This document shows positions 38,001 through 49,456 of a stretch of DNA of 64,000 nucleotides, one piece after another. A program made the translations under genes and the position numbers. The stretch covers positions 1-64,000 of the forward strand of contig JBBMOL010000023.1 in the NCBI GenBank assembly GCA_037954665.1, written 5' to 3'. The notes beneath the pieces are model-generated. The model saw only the letters and a program-made list of their open reading frames with translations. It was not told where the DNA came from and searched no databases. The DNA comes from Laguncularia racemosa (lineage: Eukaryota > Streptophyta > Magnoliopsida > Myrtales > Combretaceae). Each line of letters opens with the position of its first letter. Position 1 is the stretch's first letter.

Positions 38001-39485
38001 CAATTTTTGTGTTAGTGGTTGTATGCTATGAAAATACCGTTTATAAAGTCTTTGATATTTCTCATTTTATCTACTTTTTTTGTTATACTTATGTCTTTAA
38101 TCTGGTTTCGAATTGGTCTTATTATTTTATTAATTGTAATTCAATTTAGAATTGGGAAAAGTCATGATTTTGTATAGTAGAGGGATTATAATTAGTATTA
38201 ATTTTTTTTAATAGTTTTGACTTATTTGGGACTTACACAATTCTTCTCCCTTTTCAGTGTACAATTTAGCTCATTCATGTCACCTTCAACATGTAGGTCA
38301 TCCTAGAAGTATGCTAAGAGTCACACCGTGGCAACAATCCTTGCCATCCTTGATCATCTTCTCTAAATTGGTTGGTGACAAAGCCATCAGCTTCTGCTTG
38401 GTTTTTTGCTGAATTGTCCACTTATTGATAGAGGGTCGACTCTAATGCAATCTATAACGCTCCAAGCCAAAAGTAGCTAATAACTAAGTCAACAAATGAC
38501 CAAAGGGCCTATGCAATTGCTTAATCCAAAAGTTCTTAACTAGTGTTGACTTAGTATTATCAAACTAATACCTATACTCATCCTCTTCCACAATCCATGT
38601 AAAAAATTCATTTGCATGGAGTAACTATTTTTTGTATTGACTTAATATTATCTACCTAATACCAATACCCATTTTCTTCCACAATCCATGTAAGATTTCA
38701 TTCACATGAAGTATCTATTGTGTAGAAAAATTTAGCCTAGATTTTTAATATTTCTTTTCACTCTAAAAGGAATTCTCAAGAAAATTCTTCCAAATATCCT
38801 ACAAGTTCTAATATGGTAATTAAGAATAAAAGATTACTACTTCTATTTTTACATCACTTAATTGTCTCTTCAAAAAGTTATGACAGTTCTTAGCAAACTA
38901 TGTGTAAGATTCTTAAGAATCTTTAAGGATAGTAATCTTTCACTTTTCACCCCACAAATTGTAGAAATATTTTGACAATATCATGCACTATATATTTGTG
39001 AATTGTTATAAATCCATAGTTTTCTTACCTAGGATAATATTCTTTTCATTAAAGAATTGTTATCCTTAATTATTTTTTGTATTTTTAAACACTATTAACA
39101 AATTGCATTTGGAAATAAGTGATATAAAATACTACAAATCTTTTTTAAATAATATGGACTCAAATATATATAATGTGCTAAGTCATACTATAGATTAAAC
39201 TAAATTCTAAAGCATGAATGATTTATTGTGGAGCCCATGAAAATATTTGGTTAAAAAAATTTATTCTCTCCACTTTTCCTTATTTTTCCAAAGAAGGGAA
39301 AAAAAATTATTTTCCTCCCATTTCTTTCCTTTCTTTTTTTTTTCTTTCCTCTAATCCAAGTATAGTGTTAATGCTTTTCTCATTAAAACATTATCAAAAC
39401 ATCAAGAGAATGTAAGTTTTAATCCATACATATTTATTTATCCCGGTTTAATTAAATTATCTATTCAATGATCTTCACTTAAAGT
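35072..39485. other. no gene recognised; hAT-like end at the left, simple repeats
   Basis: 35090-35215 has CCTATAAAAAAATCC words and ends with the inverse of a GGATGCAATTAGG terminus, like the other hAT-type repeats. Otherwise the stretch is AT-rich with an (AT)n run at 36811-36828, T-runs near 37298 and a (GAA)n run at 37420-37440. No coding region is supported. Confidence 0.5.
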
Positions 39486-40560
39486 TTTTTTTTTTTTCCG
39501 GTAAATACATCATATTCAACATCAACCACAAGTCTTACAAAGACCAACACAACTATCCTAGGCTCTCCAAAAACCTCACGTTTGACAGCCCCCGACTGAT
39601 ACCCAATACACCCAAAAAAGAACAAAGTTCATCAGGAACATCACAATCAAAAGAGAAATCCTTCTGATGAGCTACGGCTGCCTTGGCAAGGGCATCAGCA
39701 GTTTTATTCATATCTCTTGGGACCCTATAGATAACAATATTGCCATCATTCTCTACAAGCTTCTAAAAGAGGTCGAAGATAGGCAGGCAAAACTGATCGG
39801 CATGTGAATTCGTTAAACATTGGACTGCTTCTTCTGAATCCGTCTCTATTATAACATTATTCAACTTGCACTGCTTCACTAGATAGAGGGTTTCTATAAT
39901 ACTCCATAATTCTGCTTCAATAGGAGAAGTATGAGCAATATTCTTAGAAAAGCCGTAGAAGATAACTCCTCTATCATCCCTATAGATCCCGCCAATTCCC
40001 GACATGTGGACTTCTTCATTTACGTCTTCCAGCCAGGTTCGAGGAGAAGCCAACTGCAGGGAAATTCTTTCCTAGAGGAGAATTTCTTGACAAACCTTGA
40101 TGTTGACCACCACTCAGCAACCCGAACCTTAGTTTGAGTTATCCAATCACAGTTCACTTGACCATTGTCGAAGATCATTCTATTGCAATTGTGCCAAATA
40201 CCTGAAAGAATGAAGGGAAAAAGACATTGCCAAGGATATTTTATACTAACATCTTTTTTCCTGAGTTTAGTGTTCAGATTAATCCATTCATCTATAGGCA
40301 AACTCAGAGATTGTTCAAGCCAGCTCAGAGGATTACATTTCTCCAAAATTCTTTGACGGTATGGCAGTCCTTAAACACATGAGATATTGACTTTTTTTCC
40401 CTTTGACATAAGACATAAATGTTCCGTTTGTCCAGGTTGCCTTTTGTTGCCAATCCATTATTCACAATTCGCCAGATCAAAATATGGTTCTTTGGAATTG
40501 TTTTGATTTCCCAAATCCAACCCCACTCCTTCTCATCCCAGTCTTCCCCCCTCGTAATTT
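39486..40560 (-). pseudogene. LINE 3' end: zf-RVT and RNase H domains with poly(A) tract
   Basis: On the minus strand a zinc-binding zf-RVT region (40560-40050; VLCQREKK, GIWHNCNRMIFDN, AEWW) leads into an RNase H-like domain (40050-39600; SGIGGIYRDDRGV, PIEAELWSI, NNVIIETDSEEAVQCL, RDMNKTADALAKAA). The Glu and Asp of AELW and ETDS and the late Asp of ADALAK are present. The first catalytic Asp (N/VDGS motif) is missing, since sequence before SGIGG is deleted. The frame shifts near 40050 and has a TAG near 39765. A T13 run at 39486-39498, the poly(A) of a minus-strand LINE, marks the 3' end. The RT and endonuclease are absent (5' truncation). Confidence 0.85.
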
Positions 40561-40689
40561 ATTAACATGTTATAAACAGATTTTGTGGTTACTTAGACCT
40601 TACTATAACATTGCCAGCAGACCGAATCTTCCTCCGTACTATCGACATTCAAAATTATATTTGCCAACATATTCTTGAGGACATCATCT
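40561..40689. other. junction between LINE relic and Gypsy element A
   Basis: Short stretch with no recognisable coding match. The Gypsy similarity starts abruptly at about 40690-40710, so element A lost its 5' LTR and gag start here. Confidence 0.4.
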
Positions 40690-41780
40690 AGTGGATAACC
40701 TATTTTTTTATTATGCTAGCATTTGATGGGATCAGCTTGTGGTTAATAGGCAAAGAATAGTGAGAGACCTATTTGGTCATGGGAAGAGATGAAAGTGGTA
40801 ATGAGAAAAAAGTTTATACCTAGTCATTACTATAGAGACTTGTATAGGAAGTTGCAGGGGTTGACTCAAGTTTCCATGAGTGTTGAGGATTATTACAAGG
40901 AGATGGAGGTAACTATAATTCGGGCTAACATAGAAGAAAATTGTGAGGTAACAATGGCTAGATTTGTTAATGGCTTGGATGGAGAGATAGTTGATGTTGT
41001 GGAGTTGCATCATTATGTGGAGCTGGAGGAATTATTACATAAGAGTATCAAGGTGGAGAGGTAATTAAAGTCTAAGGGTACTTTTAGGTGTGGCTCTGCT
41101 TCTACCTCTTTAAGGAAGTCAAATCGGAAGAATAGCAATGATGCCTTTAAGCAAATGGAAGATGCAAAGGCTAAGGGATCAAATGTCTATCCTAAAGGAA
41201 AAACCAAAATTAAATCCTCTTCTAGATCATGTGATATTAAGTGTTTTAGGTATTAAAGATTGGGGTATATTGCATCTCAATGTCCAAATAAGAGGGTTAT
41301 TGTTGTTTTGGATAATGGTAATATAGAGAGTGTCAATTCAACTGAGGAAGAGATGCCACTATTGGAGGAATGTAGTGATGTTGATATAGAGGGTCCTATG
41401 AAAGGAGAGATGTAGGTCATTAGGTGTGCTCTAAACATACAACTTAAGAAAGATGTTAATGAGGAATAGTGTGGGCACATCTTTCATACTAGGTACCATG
41501 TGAGTGGTAAGGTATGTAGCATGATTATTGATAGTGGCAATTGCACCAATGCTGCAAGTTCTTTAATGGTTAAGAAATTACATCTATCTACATTGAAGCA
41601 TCTTAGACCATATAAGCTGTAATGGTTGAATGAATGTGGTGAGGTTAAGGTGACAAAGCAGGTTTTAGTTGCATTTTCCATTGGCAACTGCAAGGATGAG
41701 GTTCTTTGTGATATGACACCACTACATGCTAGACATCTTCTTTTTGGGTGTCCATAGCAGTTTGATAGGAAGGTCACTTA
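40690..41780 (+). pseudogene. element A: gag end, zinc knuckle and protease
   Basis: A retrotrans_gag remnant (WDQLVVNRQR, then MRKKFIPSHYYRDLY and VSVEDYYKEMEV-like wording, open at 40789-41064) is followed by a degenerate zinc knuckle near 41250-41290 (CFRY..., GYIASQCPNKR). There the second Cys and the His are both Tyr. A retropepsin-like protease follows, with its active-site IIDSGNCTN at about 41525-41550 still carrying DSG. It stops at RKVT, where element B begins. Several in-frame stops. Confidence 0.8.
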
Positions 41781-42469
41781 ATGAGGATCAACTAGCATCT
41801 AAAAGGAAGGAACCAAAATCCCATGATCCATTATATGGTATTAGAGGCCCGATGACCCGAGCTAGAGCTAAGAGGATGAACGAAGCTCTACAAGGATTAG
41901 TCATGAACTTACAAGCCAAGGAATCAAGCTACATTAAAGGAGACACAACACTTGTCAACTTGATTCACGTGACCATAGAGGGAAGTGATGATTTAGAATC
42001 CTTCAAATAAATTCATTTTATTGATCCAAAAAAGGAGAAACACATTTGGTTTTATTATTTGCTATGTTTTGGTTTTATTTGTTTGGTTTGTAATTTATAT
42101 TATTTAGTTGCCTACTCGGTTACATGGGGATAAGGAAACAAATAGATTAGGCAACTTAGGTTTTTCATATTTGTGTATGTACCCTATATAAGCCTTATAA
42201 GGGGTCAACCATGAGATATCTTATCATTGAATTGAAAACACAATTTTGTGAGATTACGAAAACCCTCTTTTTGTTCTTTTGCAAAAGAACTCTTCTATAG
42301 GAATTCTTAACCTAATTGCTTAGAATCCCTTTTGATAACTTAGGTTTCAGTCAACAGGTGTGATTGGAGTCTAGTTACGCAATACTTGTTCGAGACGGTC
42401 CTCAGGGTAATCGATTCAATAACGTTGTCAGGGTTCTAGGTTTAATATACTCAGGATTTCACGCATCAT
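41781..42469 (+). repeat. 5' LTR of element B
   Basis: Starts ATGAGGATCAACTAGCATC and ends TTTCACGCATCAT. It contains a pol-tail-like coding stretch (GPMTRARAKRMNEALQG; stop near 42008) and a TATATAAG promoter-like box near 42185. It matches 45414-46090 over its length except around the TATA region. Confidence 0.9.
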
Positions 42470-43232
42470 TTGGTATTAGAGCTTCAGTTTCTTGAATCAA
42501 GTAAATTCTATCCCTTTTTCATTATTCGTCTGTTGTTGTTTTCCATACTCATATTTGGAAATTTGTATTAAAAAAAAAAAAACAATCTTGTTCGATCACT
42601 AAAATCCCTTGGAGACCGACGACATCTAGGTTTTTAGCTAGTCTTTGAACATTCCATTGTTGTTCAATTCATAGTTCATATTGAAAGGCATACGTACAAA
42701 AAAAAAAGAGAGGAAATTCAATTCGGTTGCAAAAAAAAAAAAAAAGAAAAGAAAAGAAAAATAAAGAACCAAAATCTCCTAAAAGAAAAAATTCTAGTTT
42801 TGGCAAGTTACAATTCAATTGCCAAATTCACTTTCCAATTCCAACCACAACTTGTATCTTGTCTTTCTAAATCTTGTATCCGAAATTACATTCCATAATT
42901 CTTATAGATTTGATGCAAATTTATCTATCCATTGAATTGCTTGTTAAGGAATTTTCTTGACTTGTTCCAAAGTTAGTAGTAAGAGATTGCTCATACCTAT
43001 TAGAATTCTCATTGCACTGTGACTTGGAATCAACTAGTGATCATTAGTGTGACTTAGTGATTTGTTTTGAGTAGTTCCAATCTGAGTTCCTAGCAAAGGA
43101 TTATAAAAGCGGGTTGTGAGGATATAATTGTGAGAGACATATACGAGTGGAATTGTGAGCAATACATGAGTGGGTGTAAGGAACATATTTTTTTACTATT
43201 TGTGATCTTACTCTATTGATAACCTTAGAATT
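42470..43232 (+). other. primer-binding site and leader of element B
   Basis: TGGTATTAGAGC at 42471-42482 matches the plant initiator-Met tRNA primer-binding site with one mismatch. The rest is untranslated leader with two A-rich runs near 42570 and 42730. Confidence 0.75.
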
Positions 43233-44400
43233 ATGTCGGGCCAAAACATGAATGGAGGTGAAAATAGGGTGATGTTTGAGGAGTTGATGGGAGAGATGAA
43301 GAGAATCTTGGCAGGTGAACTTGAGCAGATCCATGAAAGAATGGATAGGATGGAAAGGAGTAGAGAACCGTCTAGCAATACCACTATCAAGCGAAGAGTA
43401 GGTAGATCGAATAGGGGAGGAGTTAGGATAGAAGAAGGTGAGGAATCTGATTTTGGAGATTATCAACACATTAGGGATAGAGGAAGTACCCAGATGCATA
43501 ATAGTAATATGGGAAGTGTTAAGTTGAAAATCCCAACATTTCAAGAAAAGAATGATCCTGAGTTGTATTTAGAGTGGAAGAGGAAGTTGGATCATGTGTT
43601 TGAATGCCATAACTACATTGAGGAGAAAAAAGATAAAACTAGCTACAATAGAGTTTTCATATTACACTAGTGTATGGTGGGATCAGCTAGTGCGTAATAG
43701 GCATAGGTATGGAGAAAGACCTATTAGCACTTGGGATGAGATGAAGACTATTATGCAGAAACGGTTCATTCTTAGTCACTGCCACAGGGACTTATTTAGG
43801 AAAGTCCAAGGATTGACACAAGGAACTAAAAGTATAAAGGATTATTATAAGAAGTTGGAGATAGCCTTAATTAGGGCTAGAGTTGAATAGGATGATGAGG
43901 CCACTATGGCTAGATTCATCAATGGGTTGAATAGGGAAATAGCTGATATAGTGGATCTACACCATTATTTAGATATGGAAGAACTACTGCATAGAGCCAT
44001 TAGAGTAGAGCGGCAATTAAAATATAAGAATGAGCAAAGGACTGGTTCGACTTCCAAATCACCATGGAAGTCTACTTGGAAGAGGAACTCCACTAATTTA
44101 AAGCCTAAGGAGGACGTAAAGGCTAAGAATCTAGTTGTTGCACCTAAGGAGAAAACTGACACTAAACCCCCTTACAAGACTAGAGATATTAAGTGTTTTA
44201 GGTGTTAGGGATTTAGACACATTGCATCCCAATGTCCAAATCAGAGAGCCATGATTATCTGTGACAATGGGGATATAAAGAGTGTGAGCTCTGAGGAAGA
44301 GGAGGAGTCACCGTCACAAGAGTATGGGGATGTTGACTTAGAGGGACCCGTGAGTGGTGAGTTGTATGTCACGAGGAAAGTACTTAGTGTACAATCCTAG
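43233..44400 (+). pseudogene. element B: gag with zinc knuckle
   Basis: It opens with ATG at 43233 (MSGQNMNGGENRVMFEELM, coiled-coil-like Glu/Arg-rich start), followed by the gag domain (VKLKIPTFQEKNDPELYLEW, SVWWDQL, TIMQKRFILSH). A frameshift occurs near 43640, a TAG at 43888-43890 and a TAG inside the CCHC knuckle at about 44207 (CFRC stop GFRHIASQC). After the knuckle comes an acidic linker (EEEEESPSQEYGDVDLEGP). It would form the particle shell if intact. Confidence 0.85.
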
Positions 44401-44720
44401 GAGGATGTTAAGGAGATCTGACGTAAACATATTTTTCACACATGGTGTCATCTGCAAGGTAAAGTTTGTAGCTTGATAATCGATAATGGCAGCTGCACTA
44501 ATGTTGCTAGCACCTTGCTAGTAGAAAAGATGCAGTTATAAGCTATGAACATCTAAGACCATATCGATTACGATGATTGAATGAATGTGGGGAGGTTAAG
44601 GTGACCAAGCAGGTTCTTATAGCCTTTTCCATAGGGAGCTACAAAGATGAGGTTATGTGCGATGTGGTACCTATGCAGGCTAGCCACATACTGTTAGGGT
44701 AACCCTGGCAATTCGACAGG
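44401..44720 (+). pseudogene. element B: protease, active site altered
   Basis: HIFHTWCHLQGKVCSLIID leads to NGSCTN: the retropepsin D-S-G is D-N-G here (AGT to AAT, about 44485). The family wording then continues in mixed frames (CDVV, PWQFDRKITYDRYKN), showing small indels near 44535 and 44640. Inactive. Confidence 0.75.
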
Positions 44721-45643
44721 AAAATTACATATGATAGGTACAAGAATCAGTATTCCTTTGTATTAAACAAAAGGAAAGTAGTTCTCACGCCACAGAAACC
44801 ATGGGAAGCTAGTGAGGATCAGATGTGGATGGCAAAAGAATTTAGAGAGAAACATGAGAGTGTGCAAGAGAAGGATGAGAAAAAGAAGAAGAGTGAGAAA
44901 CAAATACTAGTGAGTTATAAGGGAAGAGAGTCTGAAACACTGAAAGGAGATAAAATTGTAAGAAAAAGTGAGTGTAAGAGTGCAATGTTGGCAAGGAAAC
45001 AACTACTTGTACTTATGTATAAAGATGTTTATTTTACTTATACTGACACTAACCTTTCGTTACCTAGTATGGTATTTTCTTATGGCTTTGTTACAGGTAC
45101 ATATGAGATAGTCGTGGATGCAAAGAAATTAGAGGTGATTTGGAAGTGGCTAAAGGGATGTGTCAGGACCATGTTTCATCCAAGAGAAGGGATTTGGGTG
45201 CATTTGAGAATAGAAAGATTTGCAGAGTAGTGGAAGTCTAAATTGCATCCTAAGGGAGATAGTTCCAAGAAGTGGAGCGCATCAATGACAACACTTACAA
45301 GATTGACTTACCAAATCACTATGGTAATGTAAGCACAACTTTTAATGTTTCTGATTTTACTCCTTATGATGCAGGTGATTCGAGGGCAAATCTTTTCAAG
45401 GAAGGAGGGAATAATGAGGATTGGTTAGCATCTAAAACGAAGGAACCAAAATCCCATGATCCATTACATGGTATTGGAGGCCCAATGACTCGAGCTAGAG
45501 CTAAGAGGATGAACGAAACTCTACAAGGATTAGTCATGGAATTACAAGCTAAGAAATCAAGCTACACTAAAGGAGACATAACACTTGTCAACTTAATTCA
45601 AGTGACCATGGAGAGAAGTGATGATTTAGAGGCCTTTGAATAA
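44721..45643 (+). pseudogene. element B: pol linker fused to integrase C-terminus
   Basis: The linker between protease and RT (open from 44823; Lys/Glu-rich, MLARKQLLVLMYKDV) runs to about 45093 and then jumps to the end of integrase (IWVHLRIERFAE, WKSKLHPKGD). All of RT, RNase H and the catalytic integrase core are deleted. After a frameshift near 45270 the tail continues (INDNTYKIDLP, STTFNVSDFTPYDAG, GPMTRARAKRMNETLQG) and ends at a stop at 45641-45643, inside the 3' LTR. Confidence 0.85.
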
Positions 45644-46090
45644 ATTCATTTTATTGATCCGAAAAAAGAGAAACACCTTTGGTTTTATTATTTGTTATGT
45701 TTTTGTTTTATTTGTTTGGTTTGTAATTTATCTTATTTAGTTGCCTACTCGATTACATGAGGATAAGGAAACAAATAGATTAGGCAACTTAGGTTTTTCA
45801 TACCCTATATAAATAGTGTAAAGGGTCGACCATGAGATATCTTATCATTGAATTGAAAACACAATTTCGTGAGATTACGAAAACCCTATTTTTGTTCTTT
45901 TGCAAAAGAACTCTTCCATAGGAATTCTTAACCGAATTGCTTGGAATCCCTTTTGATAACTTAGGTTTTAGTCAACAGGTGTGATTGCGGTCTAGTTACG
46001 CAATACTTGTTTGAGACGGTCCTCGAGGTAATCAATTCAATAACATCGTCGAGGTTCTAAGTTTAATATAACTAGGGTTTCATGCATCAT
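45414..46090 (+). repeat. 3' LTR of element B
   Basis: Starts ATGAGGATTGG directly after the purine tract and ends TTTCATGCATCAT before CACTTA. Carries the pol C-terminal coding tail and CCTATATAAATAG at about 45805. Slightly shorter than the 5' LTR around the TATA region. Confidence 0.9.
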
Positions 46091-47608
46091 CACTTATGAT
46101 GGATACAAGAATGTGTACAAATTTGTGATGAATAACCGACTCATTATGCTAATACCTCTCAAACCTTTGGATGCATATGAGGATCAAGTTAAAATAGTTA
46201 AAGAGTGCAAATAGAGAGAAAACAAAGTGAGTACACAAGAAAAAGAAAAGAGTGATAAAAGGAGCAAATGTGTACAAAAGAGTGGGAAAAGTAGTGAAGA
46301 GAGAAGAAATTCAGTGTGTAGAGATCAAAATAAGGAGAGAAGTAAGAAAGTGAGTGCTTTTGCTACAACAGGAGAGATTAAGAGAACTATGTTGGCGAGG
46401 CAACAATTACTTGTACTTTTATACAAAGATTTTATTTTTCAATTAACAACCTTAACTTCTCTTTACCCAATGTGGTTGTGTCTTTATTGTAGGAATTTGA
46501 AGATTTGTTTCCCAAAGACATTCCAAATGGACCACCTCCTTTAAGAGGTATTGAACATCGAATCCACTTCATTTCGGGATCACTAATCCTTAATAGACCC
46601 GCTTATAGAGCCAACCTGGAAGAGACAAAAGAAATTTAAAGGCAGGTGGATGAGCTAGTGCAAAAAGGATTCGTAAGAGAGAGACTTAGCCCATGTTTAG
46701 TTCTTGTGCTTTTGGTTTCCAAAAAAGATGGAACGTGGTGCATATGTGTTGATTATCGAGTCATCAACAAGACCACCATAAAGTACAGATTTCCTATCCT
46801 AAGGTTAGATGATATGCTTGATGAGTTATATGGTTCATGTTTGTTTTCTAAAATTGATTTAAAAAGTGGCTATCATCAAATTCTCATAAAAGAATGTGAT
46901 AAATGGAAAACTGCTTTTAAGATAAAATATGGCTTTTATAAGTGGTTAGTCATGCCATTTGGCTTAACCAATGCACCTAACACCTTTATGAGTCTAATGA
47001 ATCATGTTTTGCATTCTTTCATTAGAAAATTTGTTGTAGTTTACTTTAATGATATTTTAGTGTACAACAAAATTTTAGATGATCATGTTAGACACTTGCA
47101 TGCTGTTTTGAGTACTTTGAGGGAAAATAATTTATATGCTAATTTGCATAAGTGCAATTTTTGTATGGAATCCATTATTTTTCTTAGATTTTTTGCAAGC
47201 TCACAGGGAATAAAGATGGATGAAGATAAGGTAAAGGCAATTAGGAACTGGGCCACACTTAAGAATGCAAGTGAGGTAAGAAGTTTTTATGGTTTAATAA
47301 GTTTTCATAGGAGATTTGTAAAGGACTTTAGTTCAGTTACAGCACCTTTAAATGAACTTATTAAAGAGAATGTTGTGTTTAGGTGGGGGGAAGTGCATGA
47401 GAAAGCTTTTAATACTTTAAAAGAAAAATTGACTAACACACCTTTGTTGTGTTTGCTTAAGTTTGACAAAGCTTTTGAGGTTGAATGTAATGCATCAGGG
47501 GTTGGAATAGGGGCTATTTTGATGTAGGATTCCAAACCAATTTCCTTTTTCGGTGAAAAGCTTAGTAGGGCAGCATTAAATTCTCCTACCTATGATAAGG
47601 AGTTGTAT
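46091..47608 (+). pseudogene. element A: linker and reverse transcriptase
   Basis: It continues from the protease break (YDGYKNVYKFVMNN) through a Lys/Ser-rich linker to RT. A frameshift near 46435 and a TAA near 46636 precede the best open part, 46646-47527. Motifs in order: PCLVLVLLVSKKDGTW, CVDYRVINKTTIKYRFPI, FSKIDLKSGYHQI (first catalytic Asp present), WLVMPFGLTNAP, VVYFND (should be YFDD; AAT at 47048-47050), then the thumb and start of RNase H (FEVECNASGVGIGAIL). TAG at 47525-47527 falls where the family has Gln. Interrupted at YDKELY by the chimeric insert at 47609. Confidence 0.9.
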
Positions 47609-47966
47609 TGATGAGACGCAGATTTTTGCCAGACTACTATAAACAAGAGATGTTGATGGAGTTGCAATCCTTGAGGCAGGGTAAGAAGAGCATAGAAGAG
47701 TATGTGAAAGAGTTTGAGATCCTTGGAAGACCTTGGCAGTATGACCTTAGAGCCAAGTATGATAGATATACCAATGAGTATACCATTCAGCAACAGGACA
47801 AGGCATACAAGCTTCTTCCTATGAGTCCAATTAAGGTACAACAAACAAGGTTGATTTGCCTTAAGAAGCCCAAAGGAAAGAGGAGTTTCCCCGTACTGTC
47901 ACCTAGAGCTCGGATTGACTTTGTTTTCTTTGATGCTCGTATCTTAGCTCTTAGAATCGTATCAAT
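47609..47966 (+). other. 358-bp chimeric insert of gag and protease-end sequence in element A
   Basis: Element A's RNase H frame reads ...YDKELY up to 47608 and resumes with ALVRTL at 47967, so the bases between are extra. They form one open frame from 47611: a gag piece (RRRFLPDYYKQEMLMELQSL, EYVKEFEIL) joined directly to the end of a Gypsy protease (GRPWQYDLRAKYDRYTNEYT), then about 40 unrecognised codons. No LTR ends and no clear target duplication. The source is a different Gypsy lineage. Confidence 0.8.
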
Positions 47967-49456
47967 GCATTAGTAAGAACTCTTTAGACGTGGTAGCATT
48001 ACTTGTTGTTAAGGGAATTTGTCATTCATTCTGATCATGAGAGTAAGGTTTTTGAAATCCTAAGGTAAGCTTAATAAAAGACATGCTTAGTGGCTAGAGT
48101 TCATAGAAACATTTCATTATGTGATTAAATACAAGAATGGAAAGGAAAATGTTGTTGTTGATGCCTTTTTCCAGAAGGCATGTATTGCTTACTTCCTTGC
48201 AAACTAAATTACTTGGTTTTTAGTTCATTAAAGATTTGTACATCAATGATGCTGGTTTTTGCTAAGTATGAAATGCATGCTCTAAATGTGCATATGGAGA
48301 ATATTATAGGCATGGAGGATTTTTGTTAAAAAAGGATAGAGTGTGTGTGCCTATGTGTTCTTTGCATGAATTACTAGTTAAGAAGTCCCACAAAGGAGGT
48401 TTAATGGGACATTTTGGTATGCAAAAGACTTTAGACATATTGCATGAGCATTTTTTATTGGCTTAATACGAAGCACGATGTGCAATCTATTTGTGATAAG
48501 TGTATAACTTGTAAACAAGCAAAGTCTAAAGTAAAACCACATGGGTTTTATACACCACTCCCTGTACCTAGTTAACCTTGGACTGATATTTCTATGGATT
48601 TGGTGATTCGGTTGCCTAGAACTCAAAGTGGTAAAAACAACATATTTATTATTGTTGATAGGTTTAGTAAGATCGCACATTTTATTACATGTTCTAAAAT
48701 TAATGACACAACACATATTGCTAATTTGTTCTTTAAGGAAGTAGTACATTTGCATGGATTGTCTAGAATGATGGTAAATGGTAGAGATGTTAAGTTCCTA
48801 AGTCATTTTTGGTGTACTTTATGGAATAAATTAGGGAATAAACTCATATTTTCAATTGTTGCACATCCCTAAACAGATGGGAAAACTGAAATAGTTAATA
48901 GGACACTTACTACTTTGTTGCATGCTATCATTCAAAAGAACTTGAAATAATGGGAAAATTGTTTACCTCATATTGAGTTTGTATATAATATAACTATTTA
49001 TTCTACTACGTCATATTTACCTTTGGAGATTGTGTATGGCTTTAATTCTTTAACTCCTTTAGATATTTTACCTTTGCCTTTGAATGAATTTGCTAATTTG
49101 GATGGAAAACAGAAAGCCGATTTTGTTAAAGATTTACATGCCAAAGTTCATGCTAATATAGATTAGAAGAATGAGTATCATGCAAGGCAAGTTAATAAGG
49201 GGTGCATTAAGGTTGTTTTTTAGCTTGGAGATTGGCTTTGGGTACATTTGTAAGGAAAGGTTTCTTGAATAAAGGAAATCCAAGTTACAACCTAGAGGAG
49301 ATAGGTCATTCCAAGTGTTGGAAAGGATAAATGACAATGCCTACAAGATTGACTTACCTAGCAACAATGGAAACATGAGTGCTACTTTTAATGTTGCTGG
49401 TTTATCTTTGTATGATGCAAGTGATTCGAGGAGAATCCTTTCAGAGAGAGATGGAA
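47967..49456 (+). pseudogene. element A: RNase H end and integrase
   Basis: RNase H ends (HYLLLREFVIHSDHES, KYKNGKENVVVDAF) with stops at Glu/Gln codons. Integrase follows: a zinc-binding CDKCITCKQAKS (about 48500), then the catalytic core open at 48594-48872 (SMDLVIRLPRT, IFIIVDRFSKIAHFI). VNGRDVKFLSHFW takes the place of V-S-D-R-D, losing the second catalytic Asp. TDGKTEIVNR keeps the Glu. The C-terminal part (YHARQVNKGC, WLWVHL, INDNAYKIDLP) is full of stops. Inactive. Confidence 0.85.

Larger units (their letters stand above)
41781..46090 (+). mobile_element. Ty3/Gypsy element B nested in element A, pol deleted
   Basis: Two LTRs (41781-42469, 45414-46090) flank a leader, gag, protease and a shortened pol. 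The outer ends are ATGAGGAT and GCATCAT, and CACTTA stands directly outside both. A primer-binding site TGGTATTAGAGC follows the 5' LTR, and a purine tract AAGGAAGGAGGGAATA precedes the 3' LTR. RT, RNase H and most of integrase are deleted near 45093. Its proteins are close to those of element A, so the two belong to related lineages. It cannot move alone. Confidence 0.9.

Noticed and set aside
41782..46089. Strict TG...CA ends for element B
   Set aside because: With TG/CA borders the 5-bp flanks differ (CTTAA and TCACT). One base wider, ATG...CAT, gives a perfect CACTTA repeat, so I used that.
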